A DNA stretch of 64,000 bases from Gigaspora margarita (GCA_009809945.1 WTPW01000026.1:680958-744957); one strand, 5' to 3'; positions 11,351 through 22,685 are shown, counted from the first letter of the stretch. A program made the numbers and translations. Notes: generated by a model not told the origin, from the sequence alone.

Positions 11351-12427
11351 GTTTGTATTACTGGCACAAATAAGTAAAGCCGTCCTACTGGGGTAATCCT
11401 TTTTTTCCTTTTTTGAACTGATAGCACAATTACGTAATTTTACTTATATCAAAACAATCAAAACAATAGACGCGGCAATAAAAAAAATCCAGAAATATAT
11501 ATATAAGGAACTCTTTTTTCCCTGCTCAACTCCTTAAAATTTTTACTTAAATATATTTACATTTTCACTTATAAACTTTTAATTTTTCGCTTATTTATTT
11601 TTCAATTACATTTTTTATTTACATATATTGTTATTTACGCTAAATTATACACTTTTTTTTGTTTTCTTTTACGTATCTATTATACTCGCTAAGGTGCTAT
11701 TATTAAAGATAAGTAACGATCTCCCGTTATGTATAACATACCGCCACTAAACGCATTTCTGGATCCATGCGGTAGTAACCACAGGGGGGAGACTATTTGA
11801 AGGCCCGTTGGGATATTATTGTTGGGATAATCCGTCTGGATGGCTTTCCATAGTCTCTCACTACCAAGTGCTGACAGTAGGCGTCTTGTGAGGCACCAAG
11901 GGTCTCTTCGATTACTTACAAAATTCTAAACTTTATTAGGTCAAAAACTCGTCTCCGTTTAGAGTTTGGTTTTGTTTTATTTCTTTTATAAGTTAAAGCT
12001 AGATTTAATTATAAAAAAAATAAAACATCCAAACTCTCGTCGATTGGTTCGGTGCTAAATGAAGAAATTTAATCCTTTGGGATTATAGTTTTATCTTGTA
12101 CTAAATTTAATTTTGTATTATATTTATATTATGTGAATAAATTTAAAAATATATCAAACTTTATATAATTTAAATGTAAATTATTATAATTTTTGTTTTA
12201 CGTTGGCAATAATTAAATAAATTATTCAATTAAAATTTTAATCGTTGGTCGATTTTTTAAAAACTTTTATTTTTACGTTATGTAATAAATTTTTGAAGCA
12301 AATAACCTCCAAGACAAAGTTTATTGTTATAAAAACTTTAGTTTTAATCAATTTTGAACCGACTTATTAGAATATTTTTTTGTCGTATTTCTTAAGATAT
12401 TTTAAAAAGAAAGATGTATTAAAAACC
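11351..12427. other. Insert of unknown origin, with GC-richer core
   Basis: No intact gene. AT-rich flanks surround a GC-richer core (about 11695-11935) that holds the decayed reading frame listed separately. This stretch replaces the Z, X and Y blocks expected between units 2 and 3. I see no terminal repeats defining it as an element. Confidence 0.4.
11729..11929 (+). pseudogene. Decayed 66-codon reading frame, unrecognised
   Basis: From ATG at 11729 (MYNIPPLNAFLDPCGSN) the frame runs 66 codons to TAA at 11927, interrupted by TGA at 11798 and TAA at 11828. Both stops could arise by single C-to-T changes (CGA to TGA, CAA to TAA). Base composition is clearly richer in G and C than the surroundings, as in coding sequence. 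I do not recognise the product, and a structured-RNA origin is not excluded. Confidence 0.35.
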
Positions 12428-12535
12428 ATAAGGCCATGCGACCCAATTTTTCCAAAAAAAAAATTTTTTTTTTTTTAAATCCCTATTATACCATTTATTC
12501 CATTTGATTTTTTTCTCCGGTGGCACATATGTAAA
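12428..12535. repeat. Fragment of the 39915-40321 repeat family
   Basis: GGCCATGCGACCCAATTTTT followed by long A and T runs, CCATTTATTCCATTTGAT and TTTTTTCTCCGGTGGCAC matches one arm of the element at 39915-40321 and of the relic at about 46036-46368. Only one end is present. Confidence 0.6.
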
Positions 12536-12654
12536 CATGAGCTTTGCACGAAAGAATTAATAATTTAAATCATAGATAGATTCTTTTTTATTTACGCTGT
12601 TATCTAAAGCGTGTATTTAATATTTCATGCCAATAATATTAAAATTGGGTTTTA

Positions 12655-12709
12655 TTGAGGTGAAGGTGACGCACGGGTTGTTACGTCAGACCCGTACAAT
12701 AACTATAAC
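12655..12709. repeat. End fragment of the TATAGTTATTGTATGGG palindrome family
   Basis: GGGTTGTTACGTCAGACCCG followed by TACAATAACTATA matches one end of the elements at 26454-26966 and 55908-56124. It abuts the left limit of the recent duplication that carries F-box copy 3. Confidence 0.55.
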
Positions 12710-13068
12710 TTATCATTTTAGAATGATAATATTCATTAATATGTATATGTACTCGATTCTCTATACACCTTTGATTTAATGAATGGCATCATATAAAAGA
12801 ACGAAATTTATTCATTATAACATATTTTTCGATCAAAATAAGTATATACTATTATAATTAGGTTGAACTTTCATTCAATTAGCTACTTTATGCTTTGCCG
12901 AACACGAGTCACCTATATAATTTATAACAATTTTTCAATTTCCTTCCGTTAATTTTTAAAGAGATTAAATTGATGCACCATTTTATTTATAATGTGCATT
13001 AAAAATATCACAATATTTAAAAATTTATAAATGATTCTAACTTGTCTATATAAAAGGGAATTTAGAAA

Positions 13069-14583
13069 CTAGCAATAAACAGTAATGCGATGAGATGGCA
13101 CCAATTTAATATATACTTCCACTTCTTTTTTAATATGAATATCTGTATCTATGCTAATACCCACGTAATTCAAAGTTCTTTTTCGTATGCAAAATATGAT
13201 TAACGCTTTAATTGTCTTATTATCATTAACATGATTAATTAACAGATTTTTTAAAGGTGCATAGCAATTATTGAGCAAAATATCAATATATGAACTTAAA
13301 CCAGAATATCTTAAATCAAGGTATTGCAATGTTAACGGTAATATTTTTGCAAATTGCATAACTCGCATCTTAAGTTCTTCCTCTTCTTCCAGTTCTTCAA
13401 CTAGTATATCATTAAGGTACTGTAACGTGAGGAATTGAAGTTTTTGTAAATTAGAAATAAGATCTTGGAATTGTGTGGAAAACCGAATACATGAAATGTT
13501 GGGATAAGTAATGTTTGGGTAGAAAGATTTAAGTGTTCTTAGTAATAACGATTCTTCATATATTTTACCACCATTTGATTCAAGTTTTAGTCGTTGTAAT
13601 GATGTGCCAGACTTTTCTAAAATATGTACTATACTCGACGCATAAATTTGGGAACTTTTAAATTCTAAAGTATTAAGACATGTCTCTAATATTCTCACAT
13701 TATTGCAATATCTGATACGAAGAATTTTTAAGTTTTTACAATTCATTAGTACCTTAAACTCTGCGTTACAATCACAATGCGCTATTGTAACTTCTTGTAG
13801 TGATTCTTTTTGACTCTCTAAAGCTGAAATGATACCATGGAACTCTGTAGGATTTTCTTCTCCGATTAATCTAAACTCCCTAAGTTGCACTTGTGATTTA
13901 ATGATACATACAATCGCATGGAGTAATTGTGCTTCATAACCAGAATAATATTCAGAAATATTTAAAACACTAATGTTTGTAGTATTTCTTGCCAAGATTT
14001 CTGATAATGCAATAGCACTTTTGATGCTTAATCCTGATATTCCAGCTAAAGATAATTCTTTGAGTTGTGAAAAAAATCGTTCATTTCGTCCAAATAAGTG
14101 TAAAATCTCTGACTGAAGTTCATCATCAGCAAAATGTAAATCTAATTTATGTAAAACAGCCCCATTCTCAACAAATAATTTCAATAAGAAATTCACTATG
14201 TGACATTTCAATGATTCGCAAAATTGATTCCAATTAAAATCCCTGAGTTTGATCCATTTGTAAATCCTACTTTCTAGACGGATTAAATTGAGAATCTTTA
14301 GAAAACTTGCATAATTAAATAGTGTATTTTGAAATTTTATATTTATCCCATATTCTTTTAAAACGGATTTTTCGTTTTCGTCAAGTGATAATAAGTATTG
14401 AGAAATGAATAATGGGTTATTATGGAAAAACGGATTTTGCCAAAGAATAGGTATTGCCATTTTGCACCAATGTCTGCTCACAAGTGCGCATGAATATAAA
14501 GTATAAAATTCATCATCATTTACATTATTAAGAATATTTTCCATTAATTCGGGCATATCGCCCATAAATATTTTTGATGCCAT
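13069..14583 (-). CDS. F-box-like / leucine-rich-repeat protein (copy 3)
   Basis: Single exon, 504 residues, near-identical to copy 1: by eye three residue differences (N/I at about residue 100, G-S/D-I near residue 482) plus a couple of silent changes. Domain layout is the same: F-box-like residues 8-52 with CALVSRHWCKM and LWQNPF, LRR-type segments from about 143, acidic run near 400. The changed residue near 100 lies in the segment that varies most among all family members. Start fixed by conservation of MASKIFMGDM. Substrate unknown; SCF receptor role inferred from family. Both copies keep open frames, so either both are expressed or the duplication is too young to have decayed. Confidence 0.88.
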   Translation of the reverse strand: MASKIFMGDMPELMENILNNVNDDEFYTLYSCALVSRHWCKMAIPILWQNPFFHNNPLFISQYLLSLDENEKSVLKEYGINIKFQNTLFNYASFLKILNLIRLESRIYKWIKLRDFNWNQFCESLKCHIVNFLLKLFVENGAVLHKLDLHFADDELQSEILHLFGRNERFFSQLKELSLAGISGLSIKSAIALSEILARNTTNISVLNISEYYSGYEAQLLHAIVCIIKSQVQLREFRLIGEENPTEFHGIISALESQKESLQEVTIAHCDCNAEFKVLMNCKNLKILRIRYCNNVRILETCLNTLEFKSSQIYASSIVHILEKSGTSLQRLKLESNGGKIYEESLLLRTLKSFYPNITYPNISCIRFSTQFQDLISNLQKLQFLTLQYLNDILVEELEEEEELKMRVMQFAKILPLTLQYLDLRYSGLSSYIDILLNNCYAPLKNLLINHVNDNKTIKALIIFCIRKRTLNYVGISIDTDIHIKKEVEVYIKLVPSHRITVYC

Positions 14584-14600
14584 GAGTTTTCTTTTGTATT

Positions 14601-14663
14601 TTAATGAGAAAAACGGTAACCCGTTATTTTGAACATGCTAAATGTTTTCATTTTGGTTAACAT
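14601..14663 (-). promoter_or_regulatory. Upstream ORF in the leader of F-box copy 3
   Basis: Same 20-codon frame as upstream of copy 1, ending 17 bases before the main ATG. Regulatory role is inference. Confidence 0.35.
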
Positions 14664-15564
14664 ATTGTAGATCATTTCCAAAAGAGGGGGCAGTTAAAAT
14701 CATGGTTACTCACAAAATTTCCCGATGATCGATAATCGAATGCGTTAAATATTAAATTATTTAAACCTGGGGCTATACAAATTGATGTTAATGCCGGTAA
14801 AAATTGGCACATGATTCGGCTCGCTTTAAAACTATGCCGTAATTTACATAAGGGGCGGGTAAGTTATAGTGTAATTTACACAAGTTACAGTACATATAAA
14901 ATTTTTTACGACCTATATACATTATGAAAAAAAGATAGTTTTCACTCTAAGCTAACATCTGTATCTGACAATATAATTAGATTCTTTATTATAACAAAAA
15001 ATTTTTGTTATTTCATATTTTTATACTATTTATGTTTTTTCTTTTACGCTAAAACCTTTGAAGTATCTTATTTTGAAAATTTTGAAACTGAGTTTTAAGT
15101 CTATCAGCAAAATCAATCGGGAAATTTGTTTGGTTGGAATTCACATTATTTTCTACATAACTCAATGGCAGATTTTTTTGCTATACATTAAACATTTAAT
15201 TATTCTCATTTATCTATTTTATTGAATATAGATTGAATTGTCATAACCCATTTAAAGATCTAAACTGGATTTGCTTTCCAGACACGTTGAAACCCAATCA
15301 TTGCTTAGAAGTTTTTTTTTTACATGTTTTAATATAGTCTTTGATAATGGCTAAATGGTGCTTATATTTCATTTATAAAATATAAAGAGGCTAATTTTCA
15401 CTTTATTTTCTAGCTAGATATTATCTTAAGATTGATTATAAAATTTTGTTCTAAGTTTCGATATAAAATATAATATTGATTATATTAGGAGACAGGAACA
15501 ATCTTTAGATTTTAAGTCTAGCCACCAACATCAGTAATAAAATTTTAATATTTATTATTAACAC
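14664..15564. repeat. Z block of unit 3
   Basis: No gene. Homologous to 4624-5590, continuing the recent duplication; several small deletions distinguish it from unit 1 (for example the 46-base segment after 5484 is missing). Confidence 0.6.
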
Positions 15565-15660
15565 TGACCACAAAGAGTTTTTAGAATGATTATTTAATAG
15601 TAATCATAAAAAACTGTTAGAATGATTATTTAATAGTAACCATAAAAAACTGTTAGAAGG
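15565..15660. repeat. 36-bp minisatellite, about 2.5 units
   Basis: Same unit as at 5590-5718, one repeat shorter. Confidence 0.75.
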
Positions 15661-15699
15661 AATATATATTTTTTTATTAGTATAATATATAAATAAAGC

Positions 15700-16730
15700 G
15701 CGTGTATATGTAATTTAATAATCAAAATTATTAAATTAATTTTAAACTTAAAAGTTTTCGGATAGTGTTATGTAATTCTTATCGAAAATTTTTTGTTAGC
15801 TATAAGAGCTGCTAGATTTAATTCGATTATTTGATTTTCAAGTTACACCTGATGAGTTTGTCTTATTACATTACTATTGTTTCAGGGACACTTGAAAAAA
15901 TCGTTAATGATTGAATCGATAAGTATTTGATGTCAGCCAATGTAACTTATTTATTCCAACTCAGTAACTTATTTTTCGATCTGTAAATATTTCGGGTGTT
16001 CTACGAATATTGATAATAGCTGCAAGTCTCATGATTTGCATTAATAATCGCCAGAGTCAATTTTTCAACTGGTGATAAAGATGATGCAAATGTTTTATCT
16101 TGAAGAATAGTACCAGTTGGTGCAATACATTAAAAGACAAGCAAAGTTGTATGAAAAACATACATGGTACAGTGCATCTTAATCCTTGATCCGAATCACC
16201 AGTAACGCTTTAGTCTTGTTAATTGATAATCGACATAAATTGAAAAAATAGAGCTTAGTGCGAAATATATTTTTTTCAATCAAAAAAAGGGACATAATAT
16301 CCACTTTATGCTTATCCAAGTAATATAAAATATTTTCAAATGTTTTTTTGTTTAATTTTCAATAAAATTATAATAAGTATTAAAGTATCTTGGTATTTAA
16401 TTTGTCTAAGTAGAAGTAATTTTAGAAATTAGCAATTACAGCAATGCGATGAATTGGTACTTTTTTTAATATTATCATCAGCTGGTCAAGACCGCCATTC
16501 AAGTGCCCGAGCTTTTTTGTTGGATATTAAAATTAGGAACTCAATAAAGCCTTATTTTTTCAGCCTATCAAGAGTTTGTGCAGATCTTTTTTCTGAAAAC
16601 ATAATTTACATGACCCTATGTAAGTACAAACCTTTTCAGCCTGCATTAAAGAAAAATAGATTTATGTAAGTAAAACAAACTGGGTTTAAATCACCACCTA
16701 AAAAATTTTCAGATAATGTGATATACATTA
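15700..16730. repeat. X block of unit 4, with vestigial F-box 3' end
   Basis: No gene. Collinear with 690-1830 and 44640-45587; reverse complement of 5818-6715. The segment about 16300-16510 resembles the F-box gene 3' end (AGCAATTACAGCAATGCGATG followed by TTGGTAC, compare AGCAATAAACAGTAATGCGA in the genes). A 71-codon plus-strand frame here is a chance frame across that relic. Confidence 0.65.
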
Positions 16731-16785
16731 ATTTTTATTTATCATTGTACTTATATTTATCGGTATTGTTATATTTATCATTATT

Positions 16786-17151
16786 CCACGTCTCATTATG
16801 ATCGCATGACGGGCCTTTACGTGTTATTAATTATAATTTTTATCATAAATTTTTCTTTTTTTTTTCTTATTTGTTATTTCCACGGGAAGATAATAAATAA
16901 AGCCGAGGGTGATAACAGACATTTGTTATTTCTCCAAAAAGTTAAAAATGCAAAGAAAATGATAAAAATAAATTAATAACACGAATCCCTGCCATGTCGT
17001 CATATGAAACGTTGAATAACTCATTTATTCCGCCGTGCCGGGGAAATAATTAAAATATTCCCCAGTGGCGCACTTATGGGACGCAAAGCGCCCCACAAAT
17101 GCCACTGGGGAATATTTCATTATTCCCACCGTCCCGGGAAATAAATAGTAC
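16786..17151. mobile_element. 366-bp insertion with 8-bp duplication and no inverted ends
   Basis: Flanked by perfect TCATTATT repeats. Unit 5 (near 47725) lacks it, giving the empty site. The ends CCACGTCTCATTATGATC and GGGAAATAAATAGTAC are not inverted copies of each other, so it is not an ordinary cut-and-paste element. The interior hairpin pairs AATATTCCCCAGTGGC with GCCACTGGGGAATATT. It was present before units 2 and 4 separated. Confidence 0.65.
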
Positions 17152-17159
17152 TCATTATT

Positions 17160-17796
17160 AAGTTTTAATCACTTACATATCAATAAAAAAGTTTATTCAA
17201 AAATTAATCATGCAAAGTTATACGATCTGAAAAATTATTGGTGGCGATTTAACCCCGGTTGTATAAACATAAAATATGTAAAAACATGCTCTGAACAACT
17301 TTACTTAGGCGACGGAAGATCAAATAGGCTAACCTTAAGATTATTTTAGTATCATTATATTTGTGTATATATTGCGCGTCAGAATGGAATTTTGTTAAAT
17401 TTTGAACCAGTTTGAGTTAATTCTAAATATACTTAAGAAGAAACATAATTTTAAATTCACTTAGTTTAAATTCACTCAATTCGTCAAAAAATGTCGAATT
17501 AGCTTGATGTAAACTATAAAAATTTTATAAACCAATGAACAAATGATCTTTACGGTTTCCATAGTTGTATTTAATGGGTCTTAAAGAACTTTAATACAGG
17601 AAATCACAATCGTCCTGTGCAATAAAAGAAATTTTACGACTTCAATTAACAGACTTGCTATCAGAAATTTAGTAGGTTTTCAAATTTACTTGCGAGATAA
17701 AATGAATAAACTAACTTTTTTTTGCAATCGTAATTTTTAAAAATTACTGTATAGTGCGATTTAGCAAATAAAAATTTCAATTTTATTTTATTAAAA
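17160..17796. repeat. Y block of unit 4 with small insertion
   Basis: No gene. Homologous to 7131-7690. Between 17276 and 17318 it carries about 40 extra bases, GTAAAAACATGCTCTGAACA continuing into ACTTTACTTAGG, which match the inner arm of the foldback at 56150-57145 and are absent from unit 2. Confidence 0.6.
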
Positions 17797-18529
17797 TAGC
17801 CCCATGCGTTGACGAAGTCATGCTAGGGTTATTATCGCGAGGATAACCTGATTTGTGGCTTATATGAAATTGAGGCTTATATGAAAAAGGTAATAGCATA
17901 TGATAGTATGCAATCGAGATAATGGAGATGGTAGATGCATGTGATAGAGATTGTAGGTACGTATGCATGCAGCATAGATTATAAAGATACATGTGGGAGA
18001 AAATGGGGAATCCCAGTGCTTTCTTACTTCGCTTGTCTTGTCACTTGTTCTCTTCGATGCCCGATAAGATTCTGGCTCCCATCCCTCCCGCCCTCTCTCA
18101 TTCATTGCACCTAGCACCCTGCCTGTTGTCATGTGTAACGAGTCGAATGCGCCGCATCATAGCGTGGGCTCGAACTCGCAAGAAAAAAAAAAAAAAAAAT
18201 GAGTTGAAGTAGAATGCGCCGCACCAATAGCGTGGGCTCGTACTTCCAAAAAAAAAAAAAAAAAAAAAAAATAAAAATAAAAAAAAGATGCCCACACCTT
18301 AGCGTTGGCGATCCTCAATTATGCTTCGTCACGTGATATATTCACATGTACATAAAGCTGTTATGAGCACAGTATACACAGAGTTGTTATGAGCACAGTA
18401 TACATAGAGTTATGAGCACAGTATGTAATAGCAGAAGAGAAAAGTGATGGAGTGGAGCACTACTCCCATCACGTATCTTCATAATGTCTAATAAAGAAAG
18501 TGTTTAATATGAAATCCGAGCGAGAATAA
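17797..18529 (+). repeat. ~733-bp dispersed repeat, complete copy
   Basis: Begins TAGCCCCATGCGTTGACG and ends GAAATCCGAGCGAGAATAA, interrupting the Y block (compare 7671-7700 for the empty site). It includes two copies of a block with GAATGCGCCGCA and AGCGTGGGCTCG, two A-runs, and three units of GTTATGAGCACAGTATAC at about 18358-18430. Several short frames occur on both strands, all through low-complexity or repeat sequence, and none is conserved in copy B. No terminal inverted repeats and no certain target duplication. Confidence 0.65.
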
Positions 18530-18864
18530 TTATTTTATTGATTTGATAATTATAAAATTTTTAAATACTTATTACCGTATTAAGTGAAATTGAATTCTCC
18601 GTCTAACTGAGTCAGTTTCGATCAAAATAAGTGACATAATATTATAATTAGATTGGATTTTCATTAAATTAGCTACTTGCTTATCCGAAATCGAATCGCT
18701 TATATCTGATATCAGATATTATTTATAATTTTTTTTTCAATTTCCTTCCGTTAATTTTCAAAGAAATTAAATTGATGCAATATTTTATTTATTTATAATG
18801 TGCATTAAAATATCACAATATTGAAAAATTTATAATGATGCAAATTTGCTATATAAAAGGGAAT

Positions 18865-20385
18865 TTATAAACTAGCAATAGCAATAATGTGATGAGATGG
18901 CAACACTTTAAAATATCCTTCCACTTCTTCTTCAATATTATCAATAACTGAATCAATACTCACGTAATTCAAAGTTCTTTTTCGTATGCAAAATTTGATT
19001 AACGCTTTGGTTGTCTTCTTACCATCAATATGATGAATTAACAGAGTTTTTAAAGGTGCATAACAATTATTGAGCAAAATATCAATATATGAACTTAAAC
19101 CAGAATATCTTAAATCAAGATATTGTAATGTTAATGGTAATATTTTTGCAAACTGCATAATTCGCATCTTTAGTTCTTCCTCTTCTTCTAGTTCTTCAGC
19201 TAGTATATCATTAATGTGCCGTAACGTGAGGAATTGAAGTTTTTGTAAATTACAAATAAGATCTTGGAATTGTGTGGAAAACCGAACACATGAAATGTTG
19301 AGATAAGTAATGTTTGGACAGAAAGATTTAAGTGTTCTTAGTAATAACGATTCTTCACATATTTTACCACCATCTGATTCAAGATTTAGTCGTTGTAATA
19401 ATTTGCCAGACTTTTCTAAAATATGTACTATACTCGACGCATAAATCAGGGAACTGTTAATTTCTAAAGTGTTGAGACATGTCTCTAATATTCTCACATT
19501 ATTGCAATATCTGATACGAAGAATTTTTAAGTTTTTACAATTCATTAGTACCTTAAACTCTGCGTTACAATCACAATACGCTATTGTAACTTTTTCTAGT
19601 GATTCTTTTTGACTCTCTAAAGCTGAAATGATACCATGGAACTCTTTAGGATTTTCTTCTCCGATTAATCTAAACTCTCTAAGTTGCACTTGTGATTTAA
19701 TGATACATACAATCGCATGAAGTAATTGTGGTCCATAACCAGAATAATATTCTGAAATATTTAAAACACTAATGTTTGTAGTATTTTTTGCCAAGATTTC
19801 TGATAATGCAGTAGCACTTTTGATGCTTAATCCTGATATTCCAGCTAAAGATAATTCTTTGAGTTGTGAAAAAAATCGTTCATTTCGTCCAAATAAGTGT
19901 AAAATCTCTGACTGAAGTTCATCATCAGCAAAATGTAAATCTAATTTGTGTACAATAGCCCCATTCTCAACAAATAATTTCAATAAGAAATTCATTATGT
20001 GACATCTCAATAATTCGTAAGATTGATTCCAATAAAAATACCGGTGATTGATCCATTGGTAAATCCTACTTGCTAGACTGATTAAATTGAGAATCTTTAG
20101 AAATTTTGCATAATTAAATAGTGTATTTTGAAATTTTACATTTATTCCATATTCTTTTAAAACGGATTTTTCGTTCTCGTCAAGTGATAATAAGTATTGA
20201 GAAAGGAATAATGGGCTTTTATAGGATAAAAACGGATTCCGCCAAAGAATAGGTATTGACATTTTGCACCAATGTCTACTCACAAGTGCGCATGGATATA
20301 ACGAATAAAATTTATCATCATTTACATTATTAAGAATTTTTTCCATTAATTCGGGCATATCGCCTATAAATATTTTTGATGCCAT
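18865..20385 (-). CDS. F-box-like / leucine-rich-repeat protein (copy 4)
   Basis: Single exon, 506 residues. F-box-like residues 8-52 (MPELMEKILNNV, CALVSRHWCKM, PILWRNPF) and LRR-type segments from about residue 145 to the end, as in the other copies. Residues about 98-130 (LNLISLASRIYQW onward) differ strongly from copies 1, 3 and 5 and match broken copy 2 almost exactly. The C-terminus ends HHIIAIASL instead of HRITVYC because the usual stop is lost and translation runs three codons further. SCF substrate-receptor role is inferred from the family; no localisation signal seen. Its leader start codon MLTKMKTF continues out of frame past the main ATG. Confidence 0.87.
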   Translation of the reverse strand: MASKIFIGDMPELMEKILNNVNDDKFYSLYPCALVSRHWCKMSIPILWRNPFLSYKSPLFLSQYLLSLDENEKSVLKEYGINVKFQNTLFNYAKFLKILNLISLASRIYQWINHRYFYWNQSYELLRCHIMNFLLKLFVENGAIVHKLDLHFADDELQSEILHLFGRNERFFSQLKELSLAGISGLSIKSATALSEILAKNTTNISVLNISEYYSGYGPQLLHAIVCIIKSQVQLREFRLIGEENPKEFHGIISALESQKESLEKVTIAYCDCNAEFKVLMNCKNLKILRIRYCNNVRILETCLNTLEINSSLIYASSIVHILEKSGKLLQRLNLESDGGKICEESLLLRTLKSFCPNITYLNISCVRFSTQFQDLICNLQKLQFLTLRHINDILAEELEEEEELKMRIMQFAKILPLTLQYLDLRYSGLSSYIDILLNNCYAPLKTLLIHHIDGKKTTKALIKFCIRKRTLNYVSIDSVIDNIEEEVEGYFKVLPSHHIIAIASL

Positions 20386-20439
20386 GAGTTTCTTTTTTGT
20401 GTTTTAATGAGAAAGACGGTAACTCGTTATTGTTTAACC

Positions 20440-20734
20440 TGTTAAATGTTTTCATTTTGGTTAACATTTTGTAGATCATTTCGTAATTTTACAAAAGAGG
20501 GTAGTTAAAATCATGGTTACTCACGAAATTTCCCGATTATCGATAATCGAATGTGTGCTATATTTCTATTCGTATGGTGCTTGTGATCCGGAATTTTAAA
20601 ATTAAATGTCAGGCCAGATACCAATGATTTTTTAAGTTAATTTGATCAACAAATGATATTAAATAATTTAAACCTGGGCTATACAAATTGATGTTAATGC
20701 GGTAAAAATTGTCACATGATTCGGCTAGCTTTAA
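20440..20734. repeat. Z block of unit 4, first part
   Basis: No gene. Homologous to the leader-proximal Z block of units 1, 3 and 5, with about 90 bases (around 20552-20655) partly unique to units 4 and 5. It resumes at 21466 after the insertion. Confidence 0.55.
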
Positions 20735-21465
20735 GGTAGGGTGTCCAGGATTATGCGATGCGATGAGGTAAATTATGCGGCCGAACTGAGGTTGATTATG
20801 CGATGGATGCGAAATAAATTTAAAATTATGCGATCAATTAGGTCGATTATGCGATTTTTATTATATGTAATTAATTCTTTTAGTTCTGTTTTTCGGATTT
20901 TTTCGGACGTTCACCAAAAATTTTGCTCCAACTATGCTCGTAATTTAAGTTCATTCATTTTCTACATCGGAACTTTTCGGGACCTACATTCTATCATCAC
21001 TCTGTCACCTAAATTACAAATTTAAAGCTTGCCGGATGAAGTTAACATATTCCCAACAACCAATCAACTTTTATTCACGTGATTTATGCTTTTTTTTGCT
21101 TGTTTATGCGAAGCATATGCGATGCGAAAAATAGCAAATTATGCGCATAATATCGCATCGCATAATCCTGGACACCCTAACAACAACGATTCAACCAATC
21201 AGAATTAGCGATTTTTGTGCGAACTAAGGAAATTTGGGGTCACCTAAGTTTTTTTACCAATATACAAAGGTAGATTTTTTAAAATGATATAGGGTTTAAA
21301 ATTTTACTATAACAAATAGAAGACTTCAAATTATATACCACAAAATTTTGGAAAATGCTGGCTATAATCTTGAAAAGTTTTATTAGAAGCATATTTTTAC
21401 TTTCTATATAAAATTTTTTTGTACCCCGTAAATCATATGAAAATTGATCTACGTTCACCCTACCC
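20735..21465. mobile_element. Composite insertion at a TTAA site
   Basis: Interrupts the Z block (empty site GCTTTAAAACTATG near 4785). TTAA is repeated at both edges (20731-20734 and 21466-21469). The ends are GGTAGGGTG and, inverted, CACCCTACC. A second inverted-repeat element occupies its left part (20737-21179). A TTAA duplication is typical of piggyBac-type elements but the assignment is tentative. Confidence 0.55.
20737..21179. mobile_element. 443-bp inverted-repeat element rich in ATTATGCGAT
   Basis: Ends TAGGGTGTCCAGGATTATGC and, inverted, GCATAATCCTGGACACCCTA, extended by GATGCGAT on both sides. ATTATGCGAT or close variants recur five times in the left arm. No 8-bp flank duplication is visible because the left end coincides with the outer element. 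The 88-bp palindrome at 60601-60688 has closely related ends. A 94-codon plus-strand frame is just translation of the subterminal repeats. Confidence 0.7.
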
Positions 21466-22685
21466 TTAAAACTATGCGGGTAAGTTACTGTACATATAAA
21501 ATTTATGACGACCTATATGCATTATGAAAAAAGATAGTGTTCATTATAAGCTAACAACAGTATCTTACAATATAATTAGCTTTCTTTATTATAACAAAAT
21601 ATTTTTGTTATTACATATTTTTATACATCTATGTTTTTCCTTTTACGCTAAAACCTTTAAAGTATCTTATTTTGAAAGTTTTAAAATGGCGTTTTAAGAC
21701 TATCAACAATATCAAATTGGAAATTTGTTTGGTTGGAATTCACGTTATTATCTACATAACACAATTGCAGATTTTTTTGTTATACATTTAACATTTAATT
21801 ATTCTCATTTATCTATTTTATTGAATATAGATTGAATTGTCATAACCCATTTAAAGATCTAATCTGAATTCGCTTTCCAGACATGTTCGAGCTCAATCAA
21901 TGCTTAGAAGTTTTTTTTTTACATATTTTAATATAATATTTGATAATGGTTGAATGGTGTGGTGCTTATATTTCATTTATAAAATATAAAGAGGCCAATT
22001 TTTACTTTATTTTCTAACTAGATATTATCTTAAGATGGATTATAAAATATTGTTCAAAATTTCGATATTAAATATAATTTGATTATACAGTGGCCTACTA
22101 TATTATTGTGGACACTTTTTAAAAATTTATATAGAGCTAAATATCTAAGATATTAAGCTAAAAATTAAATTATAAATTCTTTAATATATATCTTTTAAGC
22201 TAAAAATTAAATTATAAATTCTTTAATCTATATCTTTTAAATAAAAAAAATGACCAATTTTCTAAATTTTAATATAGTTTTCATAGTAACTAGAATTACT
22301 AAATATAGTAATATATAGATAAAATGTGCTTGTCACCAGCAGTAACAGTAACCAGATTTGGGTTAGGGTTAGATTTAGAGTTATAAGTAGATTTATTATA
22401 TAATTAAATGCCTCAAGAAACATTTTTTGCTAGATACAAACAATGGTTTTATAGTCATAATTTTAAGTTACTACTATTTGTAATTTTTTGAATTTTCTTG
22501 TCATACCTAATCTTGAATTTGATTGGCTTAGAACTGTTACCACATATTACAAAAGATTCACCCTAATATAAAAACTTAAATTTTTTATAAATAAATTACT
22601 AATTTTTTTATTTAGTATAACAAATTGAATATATCTTAAGAATTTTATAATTTTTCAAAAAATATTTATTTAATTACTATACATA

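Larger units (their letters stand above)
12712..15690. repeat. Recent segmental duplication of about 2685-5755
   Basis: From CTTAGAATGATAATATTC (2690) / TTTAGAATGATAATATTC (12718) onward the two segments align with only scattered substitutions through the gene and its leader; small indels become commoner past the leader (for example after 14960). Similarity starts abruptly beside an element fragment on the left and fades into the minisatellite on the right. Confidence 0.85.

Noticed and set aside
17860..18295. Several overlapping frames of 65-90 codons on both strands
   Set aside because: They cover internal repeats and A/T runs of the 730-bp repeat, overlap each other and are not kept in the copy at 41-671.
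20741..21025. 94-codon frame rich in MRW/IMR
   Set aside because: Translation of ATTATGCGAT subterminal repeats of an inverted-repeat element.
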